Below, in pieces: positions 24,651 to 36,140 of a stretch of 64,000 nt of DNA. Origin of the DNA: Gremmenia infestans (taxonomy: Eukaryota; Ascomycota; Leotiomycetes; Helotiales; Hamatocanthoscyphaceae). The notes under the pieces were generated by a model that was not told the origin of the DNA, ran no database searches, and was given only the letters and a program-made list of their open reading frames with translations. Where the stretch lies: assembly GCA_032629725.1 (NCBI GenBank), contig JAFEVB010000022.1, positions 1,426,001-1,490,000 on the forward strand, read 5' to 3'. The translations under genes were made by a program, and so were the position numbers. Position 1 is the first letter of the stretch; each line of letters starts with the position of its first letter.

Positions 24651-25980
24651 TCTGTGGGTTGTTCAAGATCAATTGTGGTTGTTGATTGTAGAATGATCTC
24701 TTGCTTTTGTCGATGTCGATGGATTTGTTTTTGGGTCGCGTCGAAATATTTTATGCAGGGCCGGCAGGGGGGTGGGTCCGTGCAGCAGATTCAGGCTAGC
24801 TTGTTAAGGCTAGGTGGATGACCTAAATAAGAGTGAATCGCGCAACCACGTGATAAGGCAGCACCTTTCATGATAGGCGCAGCTTTAGGTTTACCATCTG
24901 TTGGTTGTATGTATGCTTTATTATAATAAGTCTTATAAAACGCACTCAAAATCCGTTTTGGGCTGCCGACAACGAGGCTTTGCGTCCTCTTTCCGGCAAG
25001 CCACATACATTAGACATAGCCTTCGACAAGGAGAACGTCCCACGAACCTCTGTTTGGCTCATACGCGACAGTAATACACGGCCGAACCCAACCCGGCCAG
25101 ATCCGGATAGACGCTTTGATAGACCTAGCCCCGAAAACCGTCACTCTACACGTGCTGAGCTTTTTGAACGAGCTGGCGCAACCCTTTTCTCACACTGCAC
25201 GCTGATGGTGTCTCTAATAGTCAATGATTCCCAACATCTAGCTGAGCTAACCCCGATTCCAGGGTATCAAAGCGAATCCTTACGAAATTGCAACGCGTAC
25301 AAGTGTTGAAAGATACCAAGCTGCCTCTTTAGTGTAAGCGTTCCATCCTAGCACTTTACCGCTCTGTGGATTTTTGTTTCATTTTAAGATCGAGACAGAC
25401 CGAATTGGAGTTAAGGTCACTAGCAGAATCACAGACCAGGTCGCGAAACTCATAAATTTGATAGTAACCAATATGAATTGGGCTTCACCAACACTCGAGC
25501 TGTCAATTTTACATTTAAAAGCAACCAAACAGGCCCTAAAGAGCAACAACAAGAGCAATAGTAATAGCAATCTAGAAGTCCTCAAAAAACTAATTAATAG
25601 CCGGAACTTCTAGATCACGCAAAGAGCTAAACACTTTTATTCCTCGTGGATCAAGACTATATGCAGCATAAAGAAATAATTGTAAATCGCAAGAAGTTCA
25701 GTCTTGAAAGCTTCCTACTTCCGATTGGACTGTGAATCTGAGATGAACAATTGGAGAAGCTTTGATTTGCAACCATGGTCTAAGAGCATAGCCAACTTAT
25801 GGAAGAGAGCCCTGAACTACGACTCGCAACTCGCAACGAAAACCGAGTGGCAGTGAAACTAGTCCAAAATGCAAGTGGAACAAGGATATATTGTTGAATA
25901 AAGGTCTTCTATAAACAGAATCAAGATAGAAGAACTACCTCTACTCAACCCCCCACCCCCTTCACGATCAGTAACCATAC
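24651..25980. other. Intergenic, RCC1 promoter and AT-rich segment
   Basis: This contains the RCC1 promoter. An open frame of 134 codons at 24905-25309 has unusual composition and no recognisable family. From about 25310 to 25900 the base composition turns AT-rich with simple AAC/AAT runs. It could be an eroded insertion, but no terminal repeats or transposase fragments were found. Confidence 0.45.
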
Positions 25981-27595
25981 CTAGAACAACCTCCCCCCAA
26001 ACACCTTCGCCAACCTCTCCTCCATCACCCCAAAAACCCCCGGAAACCATTTCCCCACCTCCACTTGTTCCTTGCCCCCCCTCATAATCCCCACCAACGC
26101 CCTCGCGCTCTCCCAACAAAACACCATCCCATGTCCCTGAAAAGCAGCCGCAATCCACACCCCCTCCATCCCCGGCACCCCGCCCACAAACGGGCACCCA
26201 TCAGCGGTATACCCCATAACGCCCGTCCACTCCCTGCGAACCCTACCCTCATCCGCATCCCCATCGCTCCCCCACACCCTCTCTCCAAAATACCGCCTCG
26301 TCGTCTCTTCCAAATACGCACTAATCTCCCCATTCAACCCCCCATCATCAGTCTCCCCATACTCACCCAAGCCCCCATCCACAGCGCGCGCCAGCCCTCC
26401 CCCGATCACAATATCCCCGGGAAAAGGCGAAGCGGCAGGCCGAGGAACCATGTATTCGAAGCCGTGCTCGTAAATAAACGAGTACGTCGTATCGAGCCCA
26501 GCGACCGGCATGCCGGAACCAGGTCGATGCGCCGTGACCTGGCCTCTGAGCGGGACGATCTTGCCCTGGAAGGCGGGCAGGAGATGCGCTGTATAGCCGT
26601 TCGTCGCTACCACGACCTTTTTTGCTCTCAGAATCCCTTTCGAGGTCTTTATCTCCCAATGCCCGCTTCCGTCCTGCCCCTGTCCCCCTTCTGCTTTGGT
26701 AATGGCGAGGGCTGGTGTGTAGGTGTAGAGTTGTAATCCTCGTTCGAGACAGAGTTTAAGCACACCAGTCACAAACGCATACGCCGATATACTTCCCGCC
26801 TCATAACTAACAGCGCCCCTCACCTCCTCGCCCCTCATGCCCTCGCCTTGGGCCAGAAACCTCTCGCGTGCCTCCGCGGCACTCCAGAGCTGATACCGCG
26901 CCACGCCCTCGCTTTCACCAGGCTGCGTGAACACCTCCCTCATCAGCGTCACAGCCTCGACGCACCGCTTCCACTCCGCCTCGTCGTATATAACATCCAC
27001 CGTATCGCAGCTCCTCGCTTCGCATTCTATCCCATGCATCGCAGCAAACGCATGCGTGGCTCGTATGTTCGCCAGCTCCATCCGAGCTATCTTACTCGCT
27101 TCCACGAGCCCCATCGTCTGGACGTTGGATGGAAAACTCCTGTAGCTAGCTGCTTTCGTGTGGCCTCCTAAACTTACATCAGAATCGCTCCATGATCAGC
27201 GTAAACTCCTCCATCCATTCATTCATTCATTCATCCTCTCCTCCGTCCGAAAACACCAAAACCCCCCATAGAAATGTAGAAACACAACTGCGGTCAAAAA
27301 ATGAAAAGGAAGGGCATAAGAACACCATACCATTTCTCCCCGTAGCCCCCGAACAAGCCCCACGCGCCTCCAGCATAATGATTTTCTCATCCCCCTTCCC
27401 CAGCTCTCGCTCCTGCAACAAACCCCACGCCACAGCCGCGCCCGTAATCCCACTCCCTATAATCACAACATCCGCATCTCCCGGCAGCAGCTCGCTGCTC
27501 TGGTGCGAGGCGATGGCGCTAGGTGGATCTTGCCAGTAGCTTGTTGTGGGGTTTGGGACGGGGAGGGAGACGGGGATGGAGGCGCGGGCTTCCAT
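25981..27595 (-). CDS. FAD-dependent oxidoreductase, DAO family
   Basis: Flavin amine/amino-acid oxidase of the D-amino-acid oxidase superfamily, similar in layout to OrdL/PuuB gamma-glutamylputrescine oxidases; the substrate cannot be told. Two exons join: 27595-27331 and 27167-25981, giving 483 aa. The dinucleotide-binding motif VVIIGSGITGAAVAWGL lies near residue 42 and GATGRNGGHTKA spans the splice junction near 88. The C-terminal flavin-contact block includes WTGVMGYTADGCPFVGG and AAFQGHGM. The 163-nt intron contains a CATT tetranucleotide run at 27216-27234. Several residues near 190-320 are encoded by very C-rich codons, giving large antisense open frames that I reject. Confidence 0.88.
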
Positions 27596-28337
27596 TTTGT
27601 TGTTGTTGCTGTTGCTGTCGGGAAGTAGGTATGTTTTGTTTTTGTTGGGTATTATGGGGAAAGAAGCAGGGGAGGGAAAGAGAGAGAGATAGAGGGAGAT
27701 TGACTTACTGTCTACATACTTGCCTATCTGTTATTTCATAATCATGATTTGTTGTAGAACACGTTGAAGTGCGGTAGATCAAGAGTGGATAGGAGAGGTG
27801 GCTTCGGATCGACTTGCTGCATTGGGTTCGTGAGATCCGGGGGAAGTGGGTCAGATTATGTAGTACCTAGGAGCTTTTCATTCAAAACGGCGCGGAGGGA
27901 TGTTACGGTTTTACTTGTCTTACAACATCTTTTACAATCAGTCGACTCTTCAGTAACGTGATGAAAGGCCAGTTCTACGATATGCCTAGTGTCACAATGC
28001 TATGTGCCCATCACAGCAACCGGGCCCCCAAGCGGCAGTCACAAGCGCAGACGCAGAAGCACATGCGAGAGGAGAAGTGTCAATTCCGGAAGAAAGCTAC
28101 TTATCAGCGCCAGTCGAAAATACGCCAGCCAAAGGCAGCAAACCATACCAGAATACCTTATCCATTATCAAAAAATCCATTAGCAAGCCTGCCGATTTGC
28201 GAGTTGTGCGAAAATGAAGTTACGTTGCGTTACGTGCCACCGATATCCGAGCCTGCAAATATCCCAATTTGCTCTAGTCCTGTCAAAGACAGTTGAGTGA
28301 GACATTATGGAGCATCTTTGTCTTCGGGGTGAAGAAC
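27596..28337. other. Intergenic, promoter of the FAD oxidoreductase
   Basis: About 740 bases holding the oxidoreductase promoter and the 3' flank of the next minus-strand gene. Short frames at 27958-28296 have no family resemblance. No other feature was seen. Confidence 0.5.
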
Positions 28338-29170
28338 TTAGAGTTCATCGCCTTCTTGACCTGCTTTCTTTCCCTTCTTCTTGGGTTGTGGGGCACCTTC
28401 CTTCTTGCAGTGGACGATTAGTCGAGTCCACGACTCCTCTTTATCCCATTCGAAGCCTGCCAGGACTGGGTTCTCGAGCTCGTCATCCGCCTGTTTCACA
28501 AAAGAAGTCAGCATTGAATACGGTAGATGGAAGTATGTGCTATGACGGCGAGGCAGCGGATTAGGTGAGGTAGAAGTGGGATAATTGGCGTACCTTCTTT
28601 CGGTATTGCTTGTAGATTGCATCTAATGCATCCTTGATGGTAACACCCCTCAAGTTCCGCGCAGAGACCTCTAGGCCAAGAGGGAAGTGTAGGTCAATCT
28701 TCTTGACAGGTGGTGTGGTGAGCATCTTCTTCAATGCACTCTTCTCCGGCTCCTCCAGGAGTGCTGGGGACTTGTTGATACGCCTAGACAAACACTGTTT
28801 AGCTGATATTCAATTTCGGCATTCACTTAACGGACGCTCTCAAAGGTGGTGCGGGGTAAGCTGAGGGATTTAGGATGGTAAGTCAAAACATACCAGTTCA
28901 GCTTCTGGGTCTCCTTTGCAATCTGAAGCTCAGTTCCCTCCTTTTCTACATCACGATGAACATCAGTTTCAATCTTGATGGACTTGAACCGACTACTCCG
29001 AGAGCGGATGGGAGTCGAAGATGGAAGTGGAGTGACATACCTAAGTCGTTGATGTTGAACACACCAGGAACACTCGAGCTTGCTCTCCGCTTCTCCTTAG
29101 GTGGGCTTGATGAGAGACCTTGAACGGCAGAGTCGACCTTGGAGAGAGGTGTAGGTACGTCGGCGGACAT
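28338..29170 (-). CDS. Small conserved fungal protein, DUF6699-like
   Basis: Four exons join: 29170-29041, 28945-28894, 28783-28594, 28490-28338, giving 174 aa. The N-terminal third is Ser/Pro-rich. The middle (about residues 55-125) reads as a compact domain with WRINKSPALLEEPEKSALK, DLHFPLGLEVSARNLRG and VTIKDALDAIYKQYRKK. It ends in a lysine-rich tail (PKKKGKKAGQ). The order of short conserved blocks resembles the DUF6699 family, but this is from memory and should be checked. Function is unknown. All introns are standard GT-AG and phases agree, so the gene itself is well supported. Confidence 0.75.
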
Positions 29171-30101
29171 GGTGATGGACTTGGGGGTTGCTTTACTTTG
29201 AAATCTAATAGATTGGAAGTAAAGGTCAATATTATCTCACGAGTAGATTCGTAAGATGATAGATGATATTGGGCTTGTATGTAGAGGCTTGATGAACTTG
29301 GGATGGATGGATGCTTGATTGTATTTGTATGTTGTCTGAGAATCAGGTACGATGCAAAGGAAGGGAACGAGTTCATTATGGGCGGGGTAGGAGCTTACGA
29401 GAGTCACGCAACCAAGAGCTCACGTGGAGGGGTGTAGCGGTTACCGTACACCCTACCAACCATCGATCTCCAAGGGATAAACTCAAAACCTTTATTTCTT
29501 TTCAGGCACAATCAAATCTCCTTGATAGCAATAGTAATCTACGTCATCAATATATACCCAAGCAGTATTAACAACTCTCTTTGTTCTTCTCTCTCCTTTG
29601 CTCTTTCCACCTCGTTCTTGTCCTCGTTCACCTCGTCGTCAACCCATACGAGCACGAGCCCCGGCCTTAGCGCTGCAACATTACCCGTTTCCCCGCAAAA
29701 TGTCGCCTTCAAGCCTCCGTATTTCCTGGGGTACCTAACGCTAAACATTCAAGGGTCCCCGTTCAGGGGGTCGGAGGGTATCGTCCGAGATATATTAATT
29801 ATAGACTCAGAAACTCATAACCTTAAGAATCAATTTGGGCCCATTCGCATCGCAGTTTTCAATTGAGAGGCATTCGTGGGAACTGTGATACGGCAAGTTG
29901 ACGGGTCGAAAAGTATGCTGATTTCGGCTGCGTTCGGGGGAATGTCACGCAAGCCAATCAGCTCACTTATGGGTCGATTTATGCTTTTGATAGTGGTATT
30001 GTCAACTTTCGACTGGTGTCTCTCAGACAACTTTCGTCGTAAGAAATCTCCTTATAATAGCTTTGCTATGCAAGGCAACATGGCCAGACTTCTCTCATCA
30101 A
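29171..30101. other. Intergenic
   Basis: Promoter of the small conserved gene and 3' flank of the aldo/keto reductase. Open frames on both strands (for example 29522-29866) show no family resemblance. Nothing is called. Confidence 0.5.
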
Positions 30102-31432
30102 TTACTGATGTCCCGAAATAGCCTTCGGCTCATACAGCTCCTCCAGATACTTCTGCTCTTCATCCGTCAACGTCTTTCCCCTAACATCAATTGCCTCATC
30201 GATCCTCTCAATACTACTGAACCCAATAATCGGACTGCTGATCCTCTTATTAATCCACGCTAACGAAACCTGGCTCATCTTCCAGCCCTTCTTCTCGGCT
30301 AGTTCTTGAACCCGAGCAATGGTCTTGTAATCGGCTTCAGTCAATCCCTTGTCTGCTTCGGGCTTGCTGCGGACCGTGCTTCCCAGTGCTTCGGCGGGAC
30401 GAGCGAGGTGGCCGCGACAGAGAGGTGCCCACTGCTATTGTTTAGCAAGTCGTTCTCTCGAGGCGTGGGGGATTGCTTACCGGGATCAAGCCAACGCCCG
30501 TATCTTTACAGAATCTATTCATCTCCCTCTCTTCCTCACGATACAGCAGGCTGTACTGATTCTGCATACTGACAAACTTCGTCCAGCCCCGCTTCTCTGC
30601 CACGAATTGCATCTGTGCGAACTGCGTTGCCCACATACTCGAAGCACCGATGTATCTGACCTTTCCACTCTTAACTAGATCGTGCAGAGCCTCCATTGTT
30701 TCCTCGATGGGTGTAGCAGTGTCAAAACGGTGGATTTGGAGGAGGTCAATGTAGTCGGTACCGAGACGCTTGAGAGAACCGTTGACTTGGTTGAAGATGG
30801 CCCCGCGGGAGAGTCCTGTTTCATGTCATTAGTACCTACCTTCAATCGGAATAGGAAGAAACCTACCACGTTGATTGACATAATCCTTGGAGGCTTGAAC
30901 CTCTTTTGGAAAGAAGAAGGACCTATCGGGATGTTAGATAGGGCCTTTGGAGAGCTTTCAGACCTAAAAAGTCGAGCTCTTCAATGTTCAAGATGGAAGG
31001 CAGAATACAACGAACCTCACAGTAGGATCTTCCCCAACCGCAGCAAAGCACTTTGTCAAAATAACGACCTTGTGCCGCGGGATCTCGTATTTCTTCAACG
31101 CCTTCCCAATGATCTCCTCCGAAGCCCCATTACTATACACATTGGCAGTGTCCCACGTATTGAGACCCCTATCGTACGCAGCTTTGAGTAGAGGAAGTGA
31201 CTATATCTCACCCCACATCAGCAATTGCGAATAATATTTGATATCAGGAGAGAGGTGGGCATTGAAATACCTTCTCCTCATCCAAAACCCAAGGTGCCCA
31301 ATCCGGATGTCCAATGCTCATAGCCCCGAAAATGGGAACCGAGACACTCAGACCCGAGTTTCCCAATCGTACATACTCGGCTTTGCTGTTCTCGACGGAC
31401 AGCTTGAGGGATTCGGCGATTTCTCCTGCCAT
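30102..31432 (-). CDS. Aldo/keto reductase
   Basis: NADPH-dependent reductase of the aldo/keto reductase family, in the fungal group that includes versiconal-hemiacetal-acetate-reductase-like proteins. Five exons join: 31432-31271, 31200-31016, 30922-30867, 30815-30481, 30431-30102, giving 355 aa. The catalytic set is present: Asp and Tyr in WDTANVYSNG, Lys in ILTKCF, His in LLQIHRFD. The cofactor end includes IIGFSSIERIDEA. The third exon is only 56 nt and the last acceptor is the second AG of TAGCAG, required by the conserved PWAPL. No secondary-metabolite backbone gene is nearby, so a general carbonyl reductase role is as likely as a pathway role. Confidence 0.9.
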
Positions 31433-33932
31433 ATTTGCTGATTCTACGTTCCCTTTCTGTTTGGTACTGGTGGTAGAAGTAGATGGAATTGAGCTTTTGA
31501 TGAGGTCGGAGGATTGGGAGTTCTAGATGAGGGGCAAGAATCAAATCAAGTGGGACCGCGGAACACAGCTGCCCTTTGTATCTTCCTGCTACTACGGCGC
31601 TACTGTATGACCCACGGGAAAATGCGGTGTTAAGTGCTTATCACCGTTGAAGCTACATTGTTTGCATTGCCGGTCTCACTTTACTGTGAGAAGAGTCGGC
31701 CGTGGAGTGTATTTGTAATTTTTCTTTATTTTCATTTGTAATCGTGCATTCAGAGAGGAAGGAAAGATGCTATCTGTACCTATGTAGGAGATTGTTTAAA
31801 TTTGAGGCTGTGTCTTTTGAAGTCTTTCTACCTGCAGAGGTGCAATAGCAGAGTGTCGAGGCTGATGATGCAATCGATGCGGGAGCTTGAGTGGCCGGCA
31901 GATGGGATATGTAGAGTAGTGGGATGCCGTGTAGCCGTGGTCTGCCGAGACGCGTTTTCTCGCGTTTTGGCACGTAATCTTATAATCTGTCTTCGTAGTC
32001 ATGTGCCTTGCTTACTTGCCCTCCTTTTACCCTGCTTTGCTTTGCTTTGCCTTCTTTGCTCTGATGTAGTTACATTTGTCTTGAGATCTTGCTCAGTACA
32101 ACAAGACGGCTTTTCATGCGCATAGTATTGATTCTTGTTCTTGTCTCTCTACTCCGAACCAAGGTCCGTTTCGTTGAGCCAAGTGGCAGTCCCACACTAG
32201 AAGCAGAATTGCATCCAAAGTTCAATGTTCGTCGAAGGAGACAGAGCCATGGCATTCCTATCTCATGTCCCTCACTCGGAAAAGTCGGAATCTGAGCTCT
32301 GCCGCTCCCTGCAGTTCCGTTCCGATGCAGGCAAATCGAAAGTCAATCGAGGCTCATATGTAAGCGTGATGTCCAAAATCAACAAAACACCCTAGATCCA
32401 TGACAAGTTGTCATGTTGCTGCGTGGAGAGGGAAAGGAGATAGTGGCTGGTAAGAGACTGTTGATCTCGGTCCAAGATGACACGAAGACCTGTTTTAAGG
32501 TGCATTGCTTTCTTTCTCTGCGTTTCCACTTGAATTTGAAGTATCGATCAGTTTCAATATTACTACGACTATGTGGAAGAAAGAGGAGGTCTCTTGCATT
32601 CGATGTATGATTGCCAGCTTGCATGATACTATAAGCGAACATCGTCCCGCTCTCCCGCATCTATATGTTGCTCCATCATCGATAGCTACCTAGGTAGGTA
32701 CCGACCTACATACGTACAGTAGGGCTATTCTTCCTCCGTGTGGCCGAATATCAAAGCTTCTAGAAGTAAGGTACCGCATCGGCCGTTGGATCCTAGAGCA
32801 GCTGTCAGATTGACGATCTTGATAACACAATAGATCTGTACTGTACCTCAATTTATACCCCAAAGTGGTCTTTATGGCATTGCGACACATTCCACCGGGT
32901 ATATGCCATGCAACACTCACCCTTGCACAATCTGTTTCTCCACTCTCCCCGCCTATCAATTATTGTTCTACAATACGTTGCACAACCCTTTGAACGCTCC
33001 ATACAAGCAGTAAATATCTATTATGAGTATTGTAATTATTCAGAGTATGACAGGAATACTTTTTAAGTTGCATGCGTTCATTCCATTTCGAGTATCTAGG
33101 TACCTGCGAATTTTTGTTCTGGTATCTGTCCCGCTCCTTATACGAAATACCTGATCGCAGTGTTTAGTACACCACCTCTTCAAGATGAATGATGATTCGA
33201 AGTTTCAACTATCTTACGTGTCTATATGCGCATATACTACGTACTACTCCGCGATTTCTGACTTCGCTTGTCCCCGCGCTCGCTTTTCCCCCAGTCGGAG
33301 ATCAGCCTATCTATCACCCCACAGCCAGCCACCAAAACTTCTTTGGGTGTATAAAGTTTTCCTGGGCATGATTGCTGATTCAACTAGAGTAAGAACTGTT
33401 GTGCTCAACAATTCTGGGAAGAGCATGCACGTTTATCTTTCTTAAGCTATAATTCCTAACCATTCTGGAAGGTGCTGCGGCTGCGGAGGTACATTGGTGC
33501 AGATGCTTGCAGCAGCCAATGTGACACCGCACGGAGATAGACTAAGTATCGCTTCACACCCTCAAACTTGATGTTAACTGCTCACTGGTTCGTTCGCCTC
33601 TCTACCAATCGGTTCTTAGCTGGGCAACCTGCAAGAGAAGGTTCGCATTGTTCGATACTCGATACCTTCCACCACGCGTCCTTTCTTACAGGGCTGAATA
33701 TATTGACTGCGATTCTGTTTGAATATGTACATTAATTTACATGAAGCCTAGATGGCTTTAAAGTATAGACTTCAAGGGTGTGGTTGTGTGGCCCCCCACG
33801 AGTTAGTTGCTCTCCGCGTACGTCCACAAATGGAAGTTGAATCTTCCTTGCCTCTTGTTAGTGATATCTCTATTATAAGAAGCTTTGTGCTAGCACCTGG
33901 GTCGTCCAATTCCTCATCGTCGCTTGGACATT
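31433..33932. other. 2.5-kb gene-free stretch
   Basis: Divergent promoters of the aldo/keto reductase and the rhodopsin-domain gene are expected at its ends. The interior has only short frames without family resemblance. Local CT-rich and TAGGTAGGTAC-like repeats occur near 32690-32715. I see no RNA gene. Confidence 0.5.
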
Positions 33933-35304
33933 ATGTCTAAGTTGTCGCCAGAGATACTTGCTTTATTGGCAAATATACCTGCAGGAGTACCACCAGAGGG
34001 AATCGAGTCCAATTTCATCGATCCACCATGGAGGGGAGGTGTACTTATTATACTTCATGCGACATTCCTGCCATTGATGTTAATGGCCATCATAATTCGT
34101 ATGATTGTAAGGTTTAAAATAGTGGGCCAGCTTGGATGGGATGATTGTCGGTTTTCCTCCACTCAAAACAGGAATCTATTCGCTAATCCAAAACCATAGA
34201 CACTTGTTGCATTGCAGCCCTGGCTTCAGTCTCTTACTCAGTGTGTATCTTCAACAGCTTTCGTTTCGGTTTCGGCAGACACGTCTGGGATATCCACGCA
34301 ACCCTCGTGGTAGATGTGAATCATGTGCGCCAGTTAACCGCAAACATCGTCGCCTACCCGCTCGTCTGCATCTTCATCAAATTGTCAATCTTACTCCTGT
34401 ATCGTCGTCTATTCTGGTCAAATGACTTTCAACGCCGCGGGGTGATCGTTGGCTTTGTCATTTTGGGGACGTGCTATGGCCCCTATCTAGGAACACAGAT
34501 CTATATCAACCGCAAATGCACCTCTGAAGCTTATGTCTTGCACCAAAGCTTCTGTCGAAAGGCACAATGGCCTAACATTGGTGGTGCTATCGTCAACATC
34601 ATTACCGATTTCTACATCCTCTTACTCCCTCTTCCGTGCCTCCTAACACTGGAGATCCCGTTTCGAAGGAAGGTCGGGTTGTGCTGTATATTCCTAGCCG
34701 GTCTACTCGCGTGCCTCATCTCCATCGCACGTCTCATCATCATAATCAAGACTCTCAACCTGGATGACTTTACCTGGAATATGGCTGAGACATCTGACCT
34801 ATCGTAAGTTCTACAGATCACCCCTACCACCTATACTACTCTTTATCTCCTAACCGTATCCCCAACAGAGTCGTAGAAGTCAATCTCGCAATCATCTGCG
34901 CCTGCACCAGCACGCTCCCTCCCTTCATCGCGCGCTCCAAGCTGCTCGGCAGCGAACTCTTCACCTCGTTCCGCTCCAGCCTCCGCGACCGCTCTTGCAG
35001 ACTAAGCAAAACAGAAGCGGAAACCCTCCCACGCGCATCTGCGCGTGCGCACAACTCGAAAAGGTTTTCCGACTCCGCCACACGCGGTGGGCAGTTACCG
35101 CTTTCTAGCCCCAGGGCTTCCAGCATGGCAGAGTGGATCTCGTTGGATGATCACGAGCTGGTGGTGGGGAAGAGACTGGGGCATTTTGAGAAGGGGTTTG
35201 AAGGTGGGGGGAGGGAGATTGGGTATTTGTCGAGGAAGATGGAGTTTGATGATTATGATTATGATAATGGGAGGAGGGTGAATGGGCGTTTATGGGGCGT
35301 TTGA
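33933..35304 (+). CDS. Rhodopsin-domain integral membrane protein
   Basis: Seven-helix fungal membrane protein of the group often annotated as rhodopsin-domain or PTH11-like; these proteins are thought to sense surface or chemical signals, but no ligand is predictable. Three exons join: 33933-34146, 34200-34803, 34869-35304, giving 417 aa. The N-terminus MSKLSPEILALLANIPAGVPPEG, extracellular by family precedent, precedes the first helix. Family-typical features are GWDDYT after helix 2, FGRHVWDI, KLSILLLYRRLF, the Cys-bearing loop CTSEAYVLHQSFCR, and VVEVNLAIICACTSTLPPF. The cytosolic tail is Ser/Arg-rich, then Gly/Asp-rich. I start at 33933, the first ATG in frame. The second junction (TC/AGTC) keeps the helix intact. 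Confidence 0.85.
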
Positions 35305-36140
35305 TGGTTTGGAAGAGTATGGGTGGCGGGCTAGCTATGGATGGAATGTATCTGTGATATGTTACCTGTAGTGGAATGCCTTTGTGTTTTGGCTTAGGGT
35401 TTTCTTGCCTGAAAATAATAATAAGAAGAAAAAAAAATCAATCATAAACATTCTCAGCTTGATTGGTTATGTAGGTAACAAGGTAAACATTTAAATGTTG
35501 ATCTTGAAATAGAAGACGAGAGGAATCCACTTGTTTCAGATTGTAAAGCATCAAGCGTGCTGAGGAATTAAGCGAAGCGAGCCCCTTTCTACCTGGGTAG
35601 GTACACCTGTCCCCTTCCCCAACGAACAGTGTACTGTAGCGTAAAGAAGTGGAAGCACGTTCTGCAAATCGCCGATAAAACTCCAACGCAAAGCAGCTCA
35701 TTGCAAGTTCTATGCACCCGCACTTGAAAGCCTTTTTCTACCGAGCCTTGAACTTTCTGGTCCGGCCAATGGATATTATGCATGCATTGGGAGGTTGCGA
35801 CTTGTTCTCTTCTAGGCGCGGATTGTAGTGGTAAGGGTAAGGGTACTAATCTAGATAGATTTTTCTTTGTATGTCATGATATGGAAAGCTTTACTTTTTG
35901 CTTTTGAGGCAATGAATGGTTTGGAGGATTTTGCGCGCTATTTGGTTCGTTGATTGGGAGCATTTCTTGATATAGGATGGGGCTTGGCTCTAGGCTGCTT
36001 TAAAGTCTAATGCTAACAGATTATATTCAAATATACTAAATCTACAAGACAGGAGTCTCTTTAAGATTCTGTGCCCAGTGGCCTTGGAACAGCTCCTTCC
36101 ATTTCCTTCTCTCTCTTTAATTCCCCCCACTTTAAATTGT
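35305..36140. other. Intergenic, convergent 3' flanks
   Basis: 3' flanks of the rhodopsin-domain gene and the acyl-CoA dehydrogenase gene. An A-rich run (AAGAAGAAAAAAAAATC) lies near 35422-35438. No gene is supported. Confidence 0.5.

Noticed and set aside
24905..25309. Plus-strand 134-codon frame
   Set aside because: Uneven composition, no domain, and start in AT-rich promoter DNA of the RCC1 gene.
26065..26736. Plus-strand open frame of 223 codons
   Set aside because: It is antisense to the FAD oxidoreductase, and its His/Pro/Arg-rich composition comes from C-rich codons of that gene.
27216..27234. CATT tetranucleotide repeat as a possible regulatory element
   Set aside because: It is a simple microsatellite within an intron, with no sign of function.
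28946..29040. tRNA-like GGTTCAAGTCC on the minus strand
   Set aside because: It lies inside an intron of the small conserved gene and has no acceptor stem or anticodon arm at the right distance.
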